A stretch of 13,889 bases of DNA, from contig JAZNNW010000109.1 of the NCBI GenBank assembly GCA_045580485.1, positions 1 to 13,889 of the forward strand, in the 5' to 3' direction. Positions 1 to 7,385 of the stretch are shown piece after piece. The notes beneath the pieces are model-generated. The model ran no database searches, was not told the origin of the DNA, and saw only the letters and a program-made list of their open reading frames with translations. The translations under genes and the position numbers were made by a program. How positions within the stretch are numbered: the first letter of the stretch is position 1; the number at the start of each line of letters is the position of its first letter. Source of the DNA: Avoscillospira sp045580485 (GTDB taxonomy: Bacteria > Bacillota > Clostridia > Oscillospirales > Oscillospiraceae).

Positions 1-74
1 TAACCTTTTTCGGAAAAAAATGAGGTCCTTTTTTAACGAAAAGCCCCCACCCCTAAGCAAGCCGTCTTTTCGTA
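1..74. other. Short stretch downstream of htrA
   Basis: This is the left edge of the window, downstream of the htrA stop. It holds an 8-base inverted repeat (ACGAAAAG at 36-43, CTTTTCGT at 66-73) around a 22-base loop, and A/T runs at 6-34. On the minus strand the repeat is followed by TTAAAAAA rather than a T run, and the loop is long, so it is a poor intrinsic terminator. No gene is visible. Confidence 0.3.
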
Positions 75-1490
75 TCAATTTCCGAAACCAAATCCGTAAG
101 GATCGTTGAAGAAATATTCAAAAGGATCGATGATCTGGGGCTGCTGGGGCTGCACCTCAGGTTGCTGTTGCTGCTCCTGCTGCTGTTTCTGATATGCCTC
201 TGTCTGGGCATCCAGTTCCTCCTGCCGGGGCTTTTCGTCCAGAACGGCAGTCAGGGTCATTTCCGCACCGGCGCGGTAGATCTTCAGTTCGATGGTCTCA
301 CCGGCCTTGTGCTTCTTCAGCACTGCCAGCAACTCGGGATGGGTGGCAGTTTCCACATCGTTGACAGCAATGATGATATCGCCCACCTGCAAGCCTGCCT
401 TCTGGGCACAGCTGCCATCCACAATGGCCTCCACTCTGGGGCCGACCGGCAGACCGTAATAGTTGGCAGTCTTGGAATCCAGGGTAGAAACCGTCACACC
501 CAAATAAGCCTGACCCTTCACATAACCATGATCCACCAGATCATAGGCCACCTTCAAAGCGGTATTGATGGGAATTGCAAATCCCAGACCCTCGATGGTA
601 GCACCGGAAGTGCTGGTACCGGAATACTTGGCAGTGGTCACGCCGATGACATTGCCGTTCATATCGAACAGCGGACCGCCGGAGTTGCCGGAGTTGATGG
701 CGGCATTGGTCTGGAGCATATTCTGAGGATTGCCGTCGGTGTTGATCTCCCGATCCAGAGCGGACAGGATGCCGGTGGTCATGGTAAAAGTCAGCTCACC
801 CAGAGGGTTGCCGATGACCGCCACTTCCTCACCGACCTTTAGTTCATCGGAATTGCCCACCGTCACGGGCTTCAAGCCCTCAGCTTCGATTTTCAGAACA
901 GCGATATCAAAGGAGCTGTCCTGACCAACCAGTTCGGCTTCGTAGCTTTCTTCATTGAACAGCTCCACCTGAATGGTATCGGCGCCGGAAACCACATGGC
1001 TGTTGGTAATCACATAGCCGTCTTCCGTCAGAATGAAGCCGGTGCCTGCGCTGGCAGAGACTGCTTCCTGACCGAAGGCGTTGGTGGTGGCTTCGGTCTT
1101 GATGCCCACCACAGAGCCGACAGTCATTTCGTAAACTTCCACAGGGGACAGGCCCTTGCCTGCATCGTTGCTTGCAAGCTGATCAGGCAGCTGATGGACA
1201 GTCAGAGCATAACCGTCCTCCACCACTTCCTCGGGAGGCGCCGCTTCTTCCGTCAGATGATCGCCCTTCAGATTGCCGATAAACCCAGTCAGCAGAGAAC
1301 CGCCGATACTGCCCAGGATGGCCACAACTGCCACCAGAGCGATCAGCTTCAGACCGTTCCGGTTCTTCTTTTCTTTTTCGGGTTTTTCCGGCTGAGAGAT
1401 ATGATCGTAGGGATTGTATTTGTATTCGTTTTCGCCTTTGGGTTCTTCCTCCGGCTCAATGCTGTAATTCAGGGGATTATATTCATCCAT
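75..1490 (-). CDS. htrA: HtrA/DegP-family trypsin-like serine protease with PDZ domain, membrane anchored
   Basis: This is an envelope quality-control protease of the S1C family (HtrA/DegP/DegQ type), which degrades or refolds damaged exported proteins. The 471 residues show a charged cytoplasmic N-terminus, one membrane segment at about 48-71, and a trypsin-like domain with the full triad: H165 (TNSHVV), D195 (SSFDIAVLK) and S270 (GNSGGP). One PDZ domain follows at about 325-418. The C-terminus is glutamine-rich (about 434-452) and ends in an aromatic/glycine stretch (DPFEYFF, YGFGFGN), unusual additions beyond the PDZ. The layout is that of Gram-positive HtrA proteins with a single PDZ. The start is supported by AAGGAGGA a few bases upstream. 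It lies 84 bases downstream of the G1P dehydrogenase gene on the same strand, with no clear terminator between. A weak promoter match (TTCAAA, 18 bases, CATAAT; minus strand, 1571-1542) lies in the gap. Family assignment is firm; substrates are unknown. Confidence 0.95.
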   Translation of the reverse strand: MDEYNPLNYSIEPEEEPKGENEYKYNPYDHISQPEKPEKEKKNRNGLKLIALVAVVAILGSIGGSLLTGFIGNLKGDHLTEEAAPPEEVVEDGYALTVHQLPDQLASNDAGKGLSPVEVYEMTVGSVVGIKTEATTNAFGQEAVSASAGTGFILTEDGYVITNSHVVSGADTIQVELFNEESYEAELVGQDSSFDIAVLKIEAEGLKPVTVGNSDELKVGEEVAVIGNPLGELTFTMTTGILSALDREINTDGNPQNMLQTNAAINSGNSGGPLFDMNGNVIGVTTAKYSGTSTSGATIEGLGFAIPINTALKVAYDLVDHGYVKGQAYLGVTVSTLDSKTANYYGLPVGPRVEAIVDGSCAQKAGLQVGDIIIAVNDVETATHPELLAVLKKHKAGETIELKIYRAGAEMTLTAVLDEKPRQEELDAQTEAYQKQQQEQQQQPEVQPQQPQIIDPFEYFFNDPYGFGFGN

Positions 1491-1574
1491 GACGAATCCT
1501 CCTTGTTTTTTTCTTTCATCCTAAAACAGAAATATGTCAAAATTATGGACGGAAATAAAACAAAATTTGAATGT

Positions 1575-2825
1575 TTATCCGTCAATGAGGTTGGCTACCC
1601 GCCGCAGAGACAGTCTTCTGCGCATATAGGGGTGATAGCGGAAACTCTTTGCCACAAACTCAGCATCCTTGCCGATCTCTTCAATGGTAGTTTTGCAGCC
1701 GGCCTTTTTCATGGCTTCCAAACAGGTCTCATAGGAAGGCACGCTGCGAATGATCTTCACGATCTCCGGCCACAGCCGTTCCACTTCCCTGGGATCGATG
1801 GGATCGGTGATGGTATCGGGCGTGTTGAGCTTGCGGACATCCTCTGCCAAGGGACCATAGCTTGCAAAGATCTCCTCCCAGTCGTTGACCTCCTTGTGGG
1901 CGGTCACGGAAGGCAGCTGTGCCAGCTCTCCGTAGTATTCCAGCATCATGAGGGTGGCAACACCCACATCTTCTCCGTGATAATTGGGAATTTTTCCCTC
2001 CAGCAGCTCCATACACTCCCAATAGTGGGCCATGATATGCTCCGTGCCGGAGCCGGGACGGGAGGTCAAGGTAAAGCTCATGGCAATACCGGTGAGAATC
2101 AGAGACTCAAACACAGCACCGGCAGCATCTTCATCGCAGAGCGTCACTTTATCCGCCATGGACATAAGCCGATCCGTGGCCATTCTGGTCAGATCCGCCA
2201 CTTTCTGGCAGTAGTGTTCCCCGGTAAGCAGATGTGATACCTGCCAATCGATGAGAGCGATATATTTGCTGACCATGTCGCCAAAACCGGCAGCCTTCAG
2301 CGCCACAGGAGCTTCTGCCAAAATCTTCGTATCAGCAATGATGACTTCAGGACACTTGGCAGGATGGGTGGTCTTGAAATTGCCGTCTACAATGGGCGCA
2401 GAGTAGGAGGCAAATCCATCCATACTGGCAGCGGTGCCAAAGAGGCACAGAGGCTTTTTCTGCCTTGCACAGGCCATACGGCAGGGGTCATGGACAGAAC
2501 CGGTACCCACAGCCAGAACGGCATCCACACGGTCAAAGAAACTTTCCACCAGACGGACATCGTCCATGGTCGCCACCCGAATGGAGTCATAAATATAGGT
2601 GGAGACAGCAAAGCCATCCAGGCTTTCCAAAATCCCATCGGCAGCCCTGAGGGTATCCTTGTCCGCCACCACCAGCAGCCGCCGGGGAAAGCCGTTTTCC
2701 TTCAAAATTTCACCCACACGGTGCACCAGTCCACTGCCCACCCGAATATCCTTCACATCGCAGCGATGCTCCACACCGCAGGTACAATCCTTATAAGAAT
2801 CGATCAATTCATGAAAGTTTATCAT
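1575..2825 (-). CDS. egsA: sn-glycerol-1-phosphate dehydrogenase (AraM/EgsA-like)
   Basis: This is an iron-containing alcohol dehydrogenase superfamily member of the G1PDH branch, predicted to reduce dihydroxyacetone phosphate to sn-glycerol-1-phosphate with NAD(P)H. From the chosen start the protein has 416 residues. Visible features are a Cys-rich N-terminus (C14, C16, C22), the nucleotide-binding GTGS at 107-110, the family signature TAASMDGFAS at 131-140, and likely metal ligands D183 (GFGD), H263 (GTEH) and H283 (YHGEDVG). An in-frame ATG 25 codons upstream exists, but the ATG at 2825 is preceded by AGGAGAT and matches the family start, so I use it. Its promoter lies at 2845-2873. Bacterial G1PDH proteins (B. 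subtilis AraM) make the G1P stereoisomer best known from archaeal lipids; here the product's use cannot be told from the context. A different polyol or glycerol dehydrogenase activity is the alternative. Confidence 0.88.
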   Translation of the reverse strand: MINFHELIDSYKDCTCGVEHRCDVKDIRVGSGLVHRVGEILKENGFPRRLLVVADKDTLRAADGILESLDGFAVSTYIYDSIRVATMDDVRLVESFFDRVDAVLAVGTGSVHDPCRMACARQKKPLCLFGTAASMDGFASYSAPIVDGNFKTTHPAKCPEVIIADTKILAEAPVALKAAGFGDMVSKYIALIDWQVSHLLTGEHYCQKVADLTRMATDRLMSMADKVTLCDEDAAGAVFESLILTGIAMSFTLTSRPGSGTEHIMAHYWECMELLEGKIPNYHGEDVGVATLMMLEYYGELAQLPSVTAHKEVNDWEEIFASYGPLAEDVRKLNTPDTITDPIDPREVERLWPEIVKIIRSVPSYETCLEAMKKAGCKTTIEEIGKDAEFVAKSFRYHPYMRRRLSLRRVANLIDG

Positions 2826-2844
2826 GGTATCATCTCCTGCCCAT

Positions 2845-2873
2845 ACTATATCACAACCGCCCTTTTCCCGCAA
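2845..2873 (-). promoter_or_regulatory. SigA-type promoter for egsA
   Basis: On the minus strand, TTGCGG (2873-2868), a 17-base spacer, then TATAGT (2850-2845), preceded by TGA, which gives an extended -10. It sits about 20 bases before the chosen egsA start and would lie inside the longer reading frame, which further supports the shorter start. Confidence 0.55.
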
Positions 2874-2945
2874 GAAGAAAGGTTTTTGCAAGTTTCCCAT
2901 TCAAAAAATTCAAATCCGCATCATAATTTGCGGTTTGTTCCTGCA

Positions 2946-2981
2946 TTTTTGAGAAAATTTTGAAATTTTTGAAATTCTATA
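2946..2981 (+). promoter_or_regulatory. A/T-tract block with tandem 9-base repeats upstream of the citrate synthase promoter
   Basis: TTTTGAAAT occurs twice in tandem (2958-2966 and 2967-2975) within a run of A and T tracts that ends just before the -35 box at 2982. The position fits an UP element or a bent-DNA activator region. No known regulator motif is matched convincingly. Confidence 0.3.
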
Positions 2982-3010
2982 TTGCAATTTAACGCTTTAT
3001 TGTGTAAAAT
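2982..3010 (+). promoter_or_regulatory. SigA-type promoter for citrate synthase
   Basis: TTGCAA (2982-2987), 17-base spacer, TAAAAT (3005-3010). Spacing is ideal and each box differs modestly from consensus. The gene start is 33 bases further on, with AAGGAGG between. Confidence 0.6.
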
Positions 3011-3043
3011 AAGCAACAACATCCTGTATAAGGAGGACGCTCC

Positions 3044-4396
3044 ATGACCACCAACTCCGAATATCTGACCCGACTGAAGACCATTATGGCAGACCAATAT
3101 ACCATTGACCGCCATCAGCAGCAGGACCCCTCCATCCATGGCGGCTTGCGCAATCACGATGGCACCGGTGTGCTCATCGGCACCACCAATATCGGTTCTG
3201 TCCAGGGTTACTATATGGAAGACGGTCTCCGCCAGCCCATGCCCGGCAAGCTCTATTATCGGGGCATCAGTCTGGAGGACATCGTGGAGTCCCACCGCAA
3301 AAACGGCACCTTCGGCTTCACAGAAGTGGTGTTCCTGCTGCTGGTAGGCAGACTTCCCACTGCAGATGAACTGGAAGAATTCACTGCCCTGCTCTCTCAG
3401 GCACGGCAGCTGCCCAGCGGCTTTGTGGAAGATACCATCCTCCGCAACCCCAGCCGTGATATTATGAATAAGCTCAGCCGCAGCGTCCTGACCCTGTATT
3501 CCTATGATGACCGTCCCGATGACCTTTCCGCCGAGAACCTCATGCGTCAGTCCATTGAGCTGATCGCCCGGTTCCCTACCATCGTGGCCAACGGCTATGC
3601 CGCCAAGCGGCACTATTTTGACGGCAAATCTCTCTATATCCACAACTCCAAGCCCAAGCTGTCTGTGGCAGAGGACTTCCTGCGGATGCTGCGGCAGGAT
3701 AAGAGCTTCACTGCCGAAGAAGCCCACCTGCTGGATCTGATGCTGATGATCCATGCCGAACACGGCGGCGGCAACAACTCCACCTATGTCTGCCGTGCCA
3801 TGTCCTCCAGCAACACCGATACTTACAGCGCCATTGCCGGTGCCGTCGGTTCTCTGAAGGGTCCCCTCCACGGCGGTGCCAATGCCAAGGTCATGCAGAT
3901 GTTCCGCAACATTCAGGAGAATGTGAAGGACCACAAGGACGATGACGAAATTTCCGCCTACCTTGCCAAAATTCTTCGTGGTCAGGCCAATGACGGCAGT
4001 TGCAAGATCTACGGTTTGGGCCATGCGGTCTATACCATGTCCGATCCCCGCTGCGAACTGATCAAAAAGTATTCCAAGGAAGTGGCGGAAAAGAACGGTC
4101 GTTGGGAAGATCTGGCACTGATGATGAAGATCGAGGAACTGGGTATCCCTGTCATCACCAAGATGAAGAACCTGACTACCCCCATCTGTGCCAATGTGGA
4201 TATGTACTCCGGTTTGATCTACGATTTCCTCAATATTCCCCCGGATCTGTTCACGCCCCTCTTTGCCATCGCACGAATCTCCGGCTGGTGCGCCAACCGC
4301 ATGGAAGAGGTGCTGACCTGCAACCGAATCCACCGCCCCGCCTACCGTGCCAAGCAGCTCCATGTGCCCTATGTGGAGCTGGCCGACCGCAAGTAA
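3044..4396 (+). CDS. gltA: Citrate synthase
   Basis: This condenses acetyl-CoA with oxaloacetate to citrate, the entry step of the oxidative TCA branch; in anaerobic gut Clostridia it usually feeds 2-oxoglutarate and glutamate synthesis. At 450 residues it is of the longer type seen in Clostridia, with an extra N-terminal region. The catalytic residues expected for the family are visible: H276 (LHGGAN), H327 (GLGHAVY followed by DPR) and D386 (NVDMYSG). The start at 3044 has AAGGAGG at 3030-3036 and a promoter at 2982-3010. It appears to be a single-gene transcript ended by the hairpin at 4404-4437. Aconitase and isocitrate dehydrogenase genes are not adjacent. A 2-methylcitrate synthase role is the main alternative, but nothing in the neighbourhood suggests propionate metabolism. 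The symbol could equally be citZ; the choice is a convention. Confidence 0.95.
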   Translation: MTTNSEYLTRLKTIMADQYTIDRHQQQDPSIHGGLRNHDGTGVLIGTTNIGSVQGYYMEDGLRQPMPGKLYYRGISLEDIVESHRKNGTFGFTEVVFLLLVGRLPTADELEEFTALLSQARQLPSGFVEDTILRNPSRDIMNKLSRSVLTLYSYDDRPDDLSAENLMRQSIELIARFPTIVANGYAAKRHYFDGKSLYIHNSKPKLSVAEDFLRMLRQDKSFTAEEAHLLDLMLMIHAEHGGGNNSTYVCRAMSSSNTDTYSAIAGAVGSLKGPLHGGANAKVMQMFRNIQENVKDHKDDDEISAYLAKILRGQANDGSCKIYGLGHAVYTMSDPRCELIKKYSKEVAEKNGRWEDLALMMKIEELGIPVITKMKNLTTPICANVDMYSGLIYDFLNIPPDLFTPLFAIARISGWCANRMEEVLTCNRIHRPAYRAKQLHVPYVELADRK

Positions 4397-4403
4397 ATTC
4401 CAA

Positions 4404-4437
4404 ACACGCAGAGAGCTTGCCTCTCTGCGTGTTTTTT
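4404..4437 (+). terminator. Intrinsic terminator after citrate synthase
   Basis: A perfect 12-base stem (4404-4415 with 4421-4432), a 5-base loop CTTGC, and a following run of five T. It starts 8 bases after the stop codon. Confidence 0.9.
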
Positions 4438-4445
4438 GCTATCAT
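4417..4445 (+). promoter_or_regulatory. Probable recG promoter overlapping the upstream terminator
   Basis: TTGCCT (4417-4422), 17-base spacer, TATCAT (4440-4445) preceded by TGC, giving an extended -10. The -35 box lies in the loop and descending arm of the citrate synthase terminator. It is the only promoter-like match in the 71-base gap before recG. Confidence 0.45.
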
Positions 4446-4467
4446 AGTACAAAAAGGAGGTGCGGTT

Positions 4468-6510
4468 ATGGACTTATACGCCCCGGTCACAAGTTTGCAG
4501 GGCATTGGCCCTACACGAGCCAAACAATTAAAAGCCTTGAATATCGAAACGGTTTATGACCTTCTGGCTTATTTCCCCAGAGCCTATGAAGACCGCACCA
4601 AACTGGTCACCATCGATCAGCTGGAACCGGATCGGCCTGCCTGCTTTGAGGGCATTGTGGTCAAAGGTCCCACCACTTCCCATATCCGCAAGGGTCTGAG
4701 CCTGACCAAGCTGCAGGTGGCAGATCTGACCGGCAAGCTCAATCTGGTCTATTTCAATCAGCCCTATGTGGCGGAGAACCTCCGCTATGGCGAGACCTAT
4801 ATTTTCTATGGCACCGTCTCCGGTGACTACGGCAACCAGATGCAGAATCCCACCTGTGAGCCTGCCGACGCACCCGGTGTGACCACCCGGCGAATCCTGC
4901 CCATTTATGGGCTCACCGCCGGTATCTCCAATAAACTCATGGTCAAATGCGTCTCTCAGGCCTTGGATGCCTGTCTCGATGCCCTGCCGGAACTGCTGCC
5001 CTACTCTGTCTTGAGCCGTTACGGTCTCTGCAGCCAGCAGGAGGCATACGCCGCCATCCACCAGCCGAAAAGCTGGGAGGTATTGGAGCAGGCCAGAAAA
5101 CGGCTGATCTTTGAAGAATTCTATCTGTTCTCCTGCGGTCTGCAGCTCATGCGTCACCGCCGCACAGAAGCCAAAACAGACGCTTATACCCATCTGGATC
5201 TGGAGGAATTCTATCAGTCTCTCCCCTTCCGGCTGACCAATGCCCAGACCAACGCCATTTCCCAAATCGCCGCCGATTTCGGTAAAGGTACCCCCATGAA
5301 CCGTCTGCTGCAGGGTGATGTGGGCAGTGGCAAAACCATGGTGGCGGCGGCTGCCGCCTATCTCGCCATTCAGAACGGCAAGCAGGCCGCTTTTATGGCG
5401 CCCACAGAAATTCTGGCAGAGCAGCATTACCAGTCTCTTTCCCGGCTTTTTGAAAAACTGGGAATCCGCTGCGCCCTGCTGACCGGATCTCTCACCGCTG
5501 CCGAAAAGCGGCAGGTGAAAGAATCCCTTGCCGATGGAGAAATCCATCTTGCCGTCGGCACTCACGCCTTGCTGACGGAAGATGTGGTATTCCAAAACCT
5601 TGATCTGGTCATTGCCGACGAGCAGCATCGCTTCGGTGTCGCCCAGCGTGCCGCTCTGGCAGATAAAGGACAGAAGCCTCACCTGCTGGTCATGTCTGCC
5701 ACCCCAATCCCCAGAACACTGGCTCTGATGGTCTATGGCGATCTGGATGTATCCGTTCTGGATGAGCTGCCCCCCGGCAGACAGACCATTGATACCTTCC
5801 TTGTGGGTGAGACCATGCGTGCCCGGATCAACGCTTTTATTCGCAAACATGCTGAAGCCGGTAATCAGGTTTATGTGGTGTGTCCTGCGGTAGAAGAAAG
5901 TGAACTGGACGGGCTCAAATCCGCCGAGCTTTGGGCAGAAACCCTGCAAAAGCTGATCTTCCCGGACCTCCGTGTGGGTCTGCTCCACGGCAAACTGAAA
6001 GGCGCAGAAAAGGACCGGGTCATGGGACAGTTTGTCCGTCATGAGCTGGATGTTCTGGTGGCTACCACCGTCATCGAGGTGGGTGTGGATGTGCCCAATG
6101 CCACTTTGATCGTCATCGAAAATGCCGACCGCTTTGGTCTCAGTCAGCTCCATCAGCTGCGGGGACGGGTGGGCAGAGGCAAGGATAAGAGCTACTGCGT
6201 TCTGTTCTCGGATAATAAAAATCCGGAGACACAGGCACGACTCAAAGCCCTCTGCAAGACCAACGACGGCTTCGTCATTGCGGAAGAAGATCTGAAGCTC
6301 CGGGGGCCCGGTGATTTCTTCGGCAGCCGTCAGCACGGTCTGCCCCAGTTCAAGGCCGCCAGTTTGACCTCCGACTTGGAGATTTTGCATCTTGCCAAAA
6401 ACGCAGCGGAAACTGCTCTGGCAGACCCCGACTATGTGAACGACCCCACCTTCCCTGCCCTCCAGGCACGAATTCAAAACCTCTTCCGGGAGGACAATAC
6501 GATGAACTAA
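4468..6510 (+). CDS. recG: ATP-dependent DNA helicase RecG
   Basis: RecG is a superfamily 2 dsDNA translocase that reverses stalled forks and processes recombination intermediates. The 680 residues match the family's usual length. The N-terminal wedge/OB-fold part (about 1-240) precedes two helicase lobes. Walker A GDVGSGKT is at 283-290, Walker B DEQH at 384-387, SAT at 410-412, TTVIEVGVDVP at about 533-543, and motif VI QLRGRVGRG at 563-571. The TRG-like C-terminal region (LRGPGDFFGSRQ) is present. The open frame extends upstream into citrate synthase, but the ATG at 4468 follows AAAAAGGAGG and gives the normal RecG N-terminus (YAPVTSLQGIGPTRA), so the longer version is rejected. It is flanked by terminators on both sides, so it is probably transcribed alone. 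Confidence 0.97.
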   Translation: MDLYAPVTSLQGIGPTRAKQLKALNIETVYDLLAYFPRAYEDRTKLVTIDQLEPDRPACFEGIVVKGPTTSHIRKGLSLTKLQVADLTGKLNLVYFNQPYVAENLRYGETYIFYGTVSGDYGNQMQNPTCEPADAPGVTTRRILPIYGLTAGISNKLMVKCVSQALDACLDALPELLPYSVLSRYGLCSQQEAYAAIHQPKSWEVLEQARKRLIFEEFYLFSCGLQLMRHRRTEAKTDAYTHLDLEEFYQSLPFRLTNAQTNAISQIAADFGKGTPMNRLLQGDVGSGKTMVAAAAAYLAIQNGKQAAFMAPTEILAEQHYQSLSRLFEKLGIRCALLTGSLTAAEKRQVKESLADGEIHLAVGTHALLTEDVVFQNLDLVIADEQHRFGVAQRAALADKGQKPHLLVMSATPIPRTLALMVYGDLDVSVLDELPPGRQTIDTFLVGETMRARINAFIRKHAEAGNQVYVVCPAVEESELDGLKSAELWAETLQKLIFPDLRVGLLHGKLKGAEKDRVMGQFVRHELDVLVATTVIEVGVDVPNATLIVIENADRFGLSQLHQLRGRVGRGKDKSYCVLFSDNKNPETQARLKALCKTNDGFVIAEEDLKLRGPGDFFGSRQHGLPQFKAASLTSDLEILHLAKNAAETALADPDYVNDPTFPALQARIQNLFREDNTMN

Positions 6511-6539
6511 AAAAGAGAGGCTTTCGCCTCTCTTTTTTT
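6511..6539. terminator. Bidirectional terminator between recG and the amidase-like gene
   Basis: An 11-base stem (6511-6521 with 6526-6536) with loop TTTC, starting directly after the recG stop and running into the stop codon of the convergent gene. T runs flank the GC core on both strands, so it can serve both genes. Confidence 0.88.
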
Positions 6540-7281
6540 ACCGTTCCGGCACCACATAAGCCGCATTGGCATAGCCCACGATATCCTTATACCGGACGGC
6601 ATACCAGTTTCCGCTTTCCCCGGTGATGGTGAGGATATCGCCGTTTTCCGCCTGGGTGAGAATGGGCGAATCCGTGGTGGGCAACTCCCGGATGTTCAGT
6701 CTGCCCCACTGGACAGAAACTCTCCCCTGTCTGGTCCCGGACGGCTCGATAAAGGGTACACCGAAATACTCCGTCACACCCAGAGACAAGGCTCTGGCAA
6801 TGGCATCCAGATTGTTCTCGATCCAGGTCGCATCTTCCACATTGTCGTGATAGCCCAATTCTGCCAACACTGCCGGTGCGATGGTTCTGCGGACTTCGCC
6901 AATATTTACCGTGGGCAATGCCCGAACCAGATCCGGCAAGGGGTAGATGGGCTTTAAGTTGTCCACCAGAATCTCTGCCATCCGCAGACTGTTGGCACTG
7001 CCGGGGTAATAATAGAGATCAATGCCCCGGTTGTTGCCTTCGTTGCCCGGTCCGGAGGCGTTGGAATGGAGGGCCAAGTGGAAATCATAGTTCCCGGCAT
7101 TGGACTGCCGGATGGCTGCCGCCGCATTCTGCATGGGGTCGTTTCTGGTCACTTCGATGCCGCTGGCCAGCAAATAGGGCTCCATGCGGTCAGCCAGCAG
7201 ATTCATCCAGTATTCTTCATTGCCTGTGGTCACATAAGGATTGAACTCCTGTGTGGAGGGGCTTAAATACAGTCTCGGCAT
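6538..7281 (-). CDS. Amidase_3-like protein with C-terminal SH3b domain, altered zinc site
   Basis: The 247 residues from ATG at 7281 resemble zinc-dependent N-acetylmuramoyl-L-alanine amidases (Amidase_3), which cut the stem peptide from MurNAc. The second His (H72 in LALHSNA), the metal-site Glu (E22 or E23 in TGNEEYW) and the late catalytic Glu (E141 in AELGYHDN) are recognisable. The usual first ligand, in DPGHGG, is replaced by SPSTQE with Q11. A bacterial SH3-type domain follows at about 187-245, with RLNIRELPT and GNWYAVRY motifs. No signal peptide or membrane segment is seen, so location is unclear: cytoplasmic, released by lysis, or exported otherwise. An ATG 12 codons upstream is in frame, but AAAGGTGGG before 7281 favours the shorter start. 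From memory, proteins starting YLSPSTQE recur in Bacillota and are annotated as amidases; activity is unproven here. Confidence 0.8.
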   Translation of the reverse strand: MPRLYLSPSTQEFNPYVTTGNEEYWMNLLADRMEPYLLASGIEVTRNDPMQNAAAAIRQSNAGNYDFHLALHSNASGPGNEGNNRGIDLYYYPGSANSLRMAEILVDNLKPIYPLPDLVRALPTVNIGEVRRTIAPAVLAELGYHDNVEDATWIENNLDAIARALSLGVTEYFGVPFIEPSGTRQGRVSVQWGRLNIRELPTTDSPILTQAENGDILTITGESGNWYAVRYKDIVGYANAAYVVPER

Positions 7282-7385
7282 AAGAATCCCACCTTTCTGT
7301 TCATGTCTATGCGGCAATATGGCTGTTTACAACCACCCATTGTATGTGATATGATAGTTTGACATGAAGAAGGATCGGTGTTGCT
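7282..7385. promoter_or_regulatory. Divergent promoter region between the amidase-like gene and the exonuclease gene
   Basis: For the plus strand, TTTACA (7326-7331), an 18-base spacer and TATGAT (7350-7355) preceded by TGA make a good extended -10 promoter for the exonuclease. For the minus strand, a TACAAT box (7344-7339) may serve the amidase-like gene, but its -35 is poor. The two would overlap, so transcription in one direction may interfere with the other. Confidence 0.45.

Noticed and set aside
1512..1540. Perfect TTGACA on the minus strand before htrA
   Set aside because: No acceptable -10 box lies 16-18 bases downstream, so it is probably a chance match in AT-rich DNA.
2946..2981. 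CodY-type box upstream of citrate synthase
   Set aside because: The A/T tracts match the CodY consensus only partially; most of the similarity is base composition.
2921..4363. 480-codon open frame antisense to citrate synthase
   Set aside because: It lies wholly opposite a gene with intact catalytic residues, has low-complexity His/Gly/Gln/Ile-rich composition typical of shadow frames, and has no ribosome binding site or family motif.
4000..4467. 156-codon N-terminal extension of recG reaching into citrate synthase
   Set aside because: The ATG at 4468 has a strong ribosome binding site and gives the normal RecG N-terminus; the extension passes through the terminator and reads a shifted frame of citrate synthase.
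4528..6477. 649-codon open frame antisense to recG
   Set aside because: Shadow frame produced by the codon bias of recG; no recognisable domain and no start signal.
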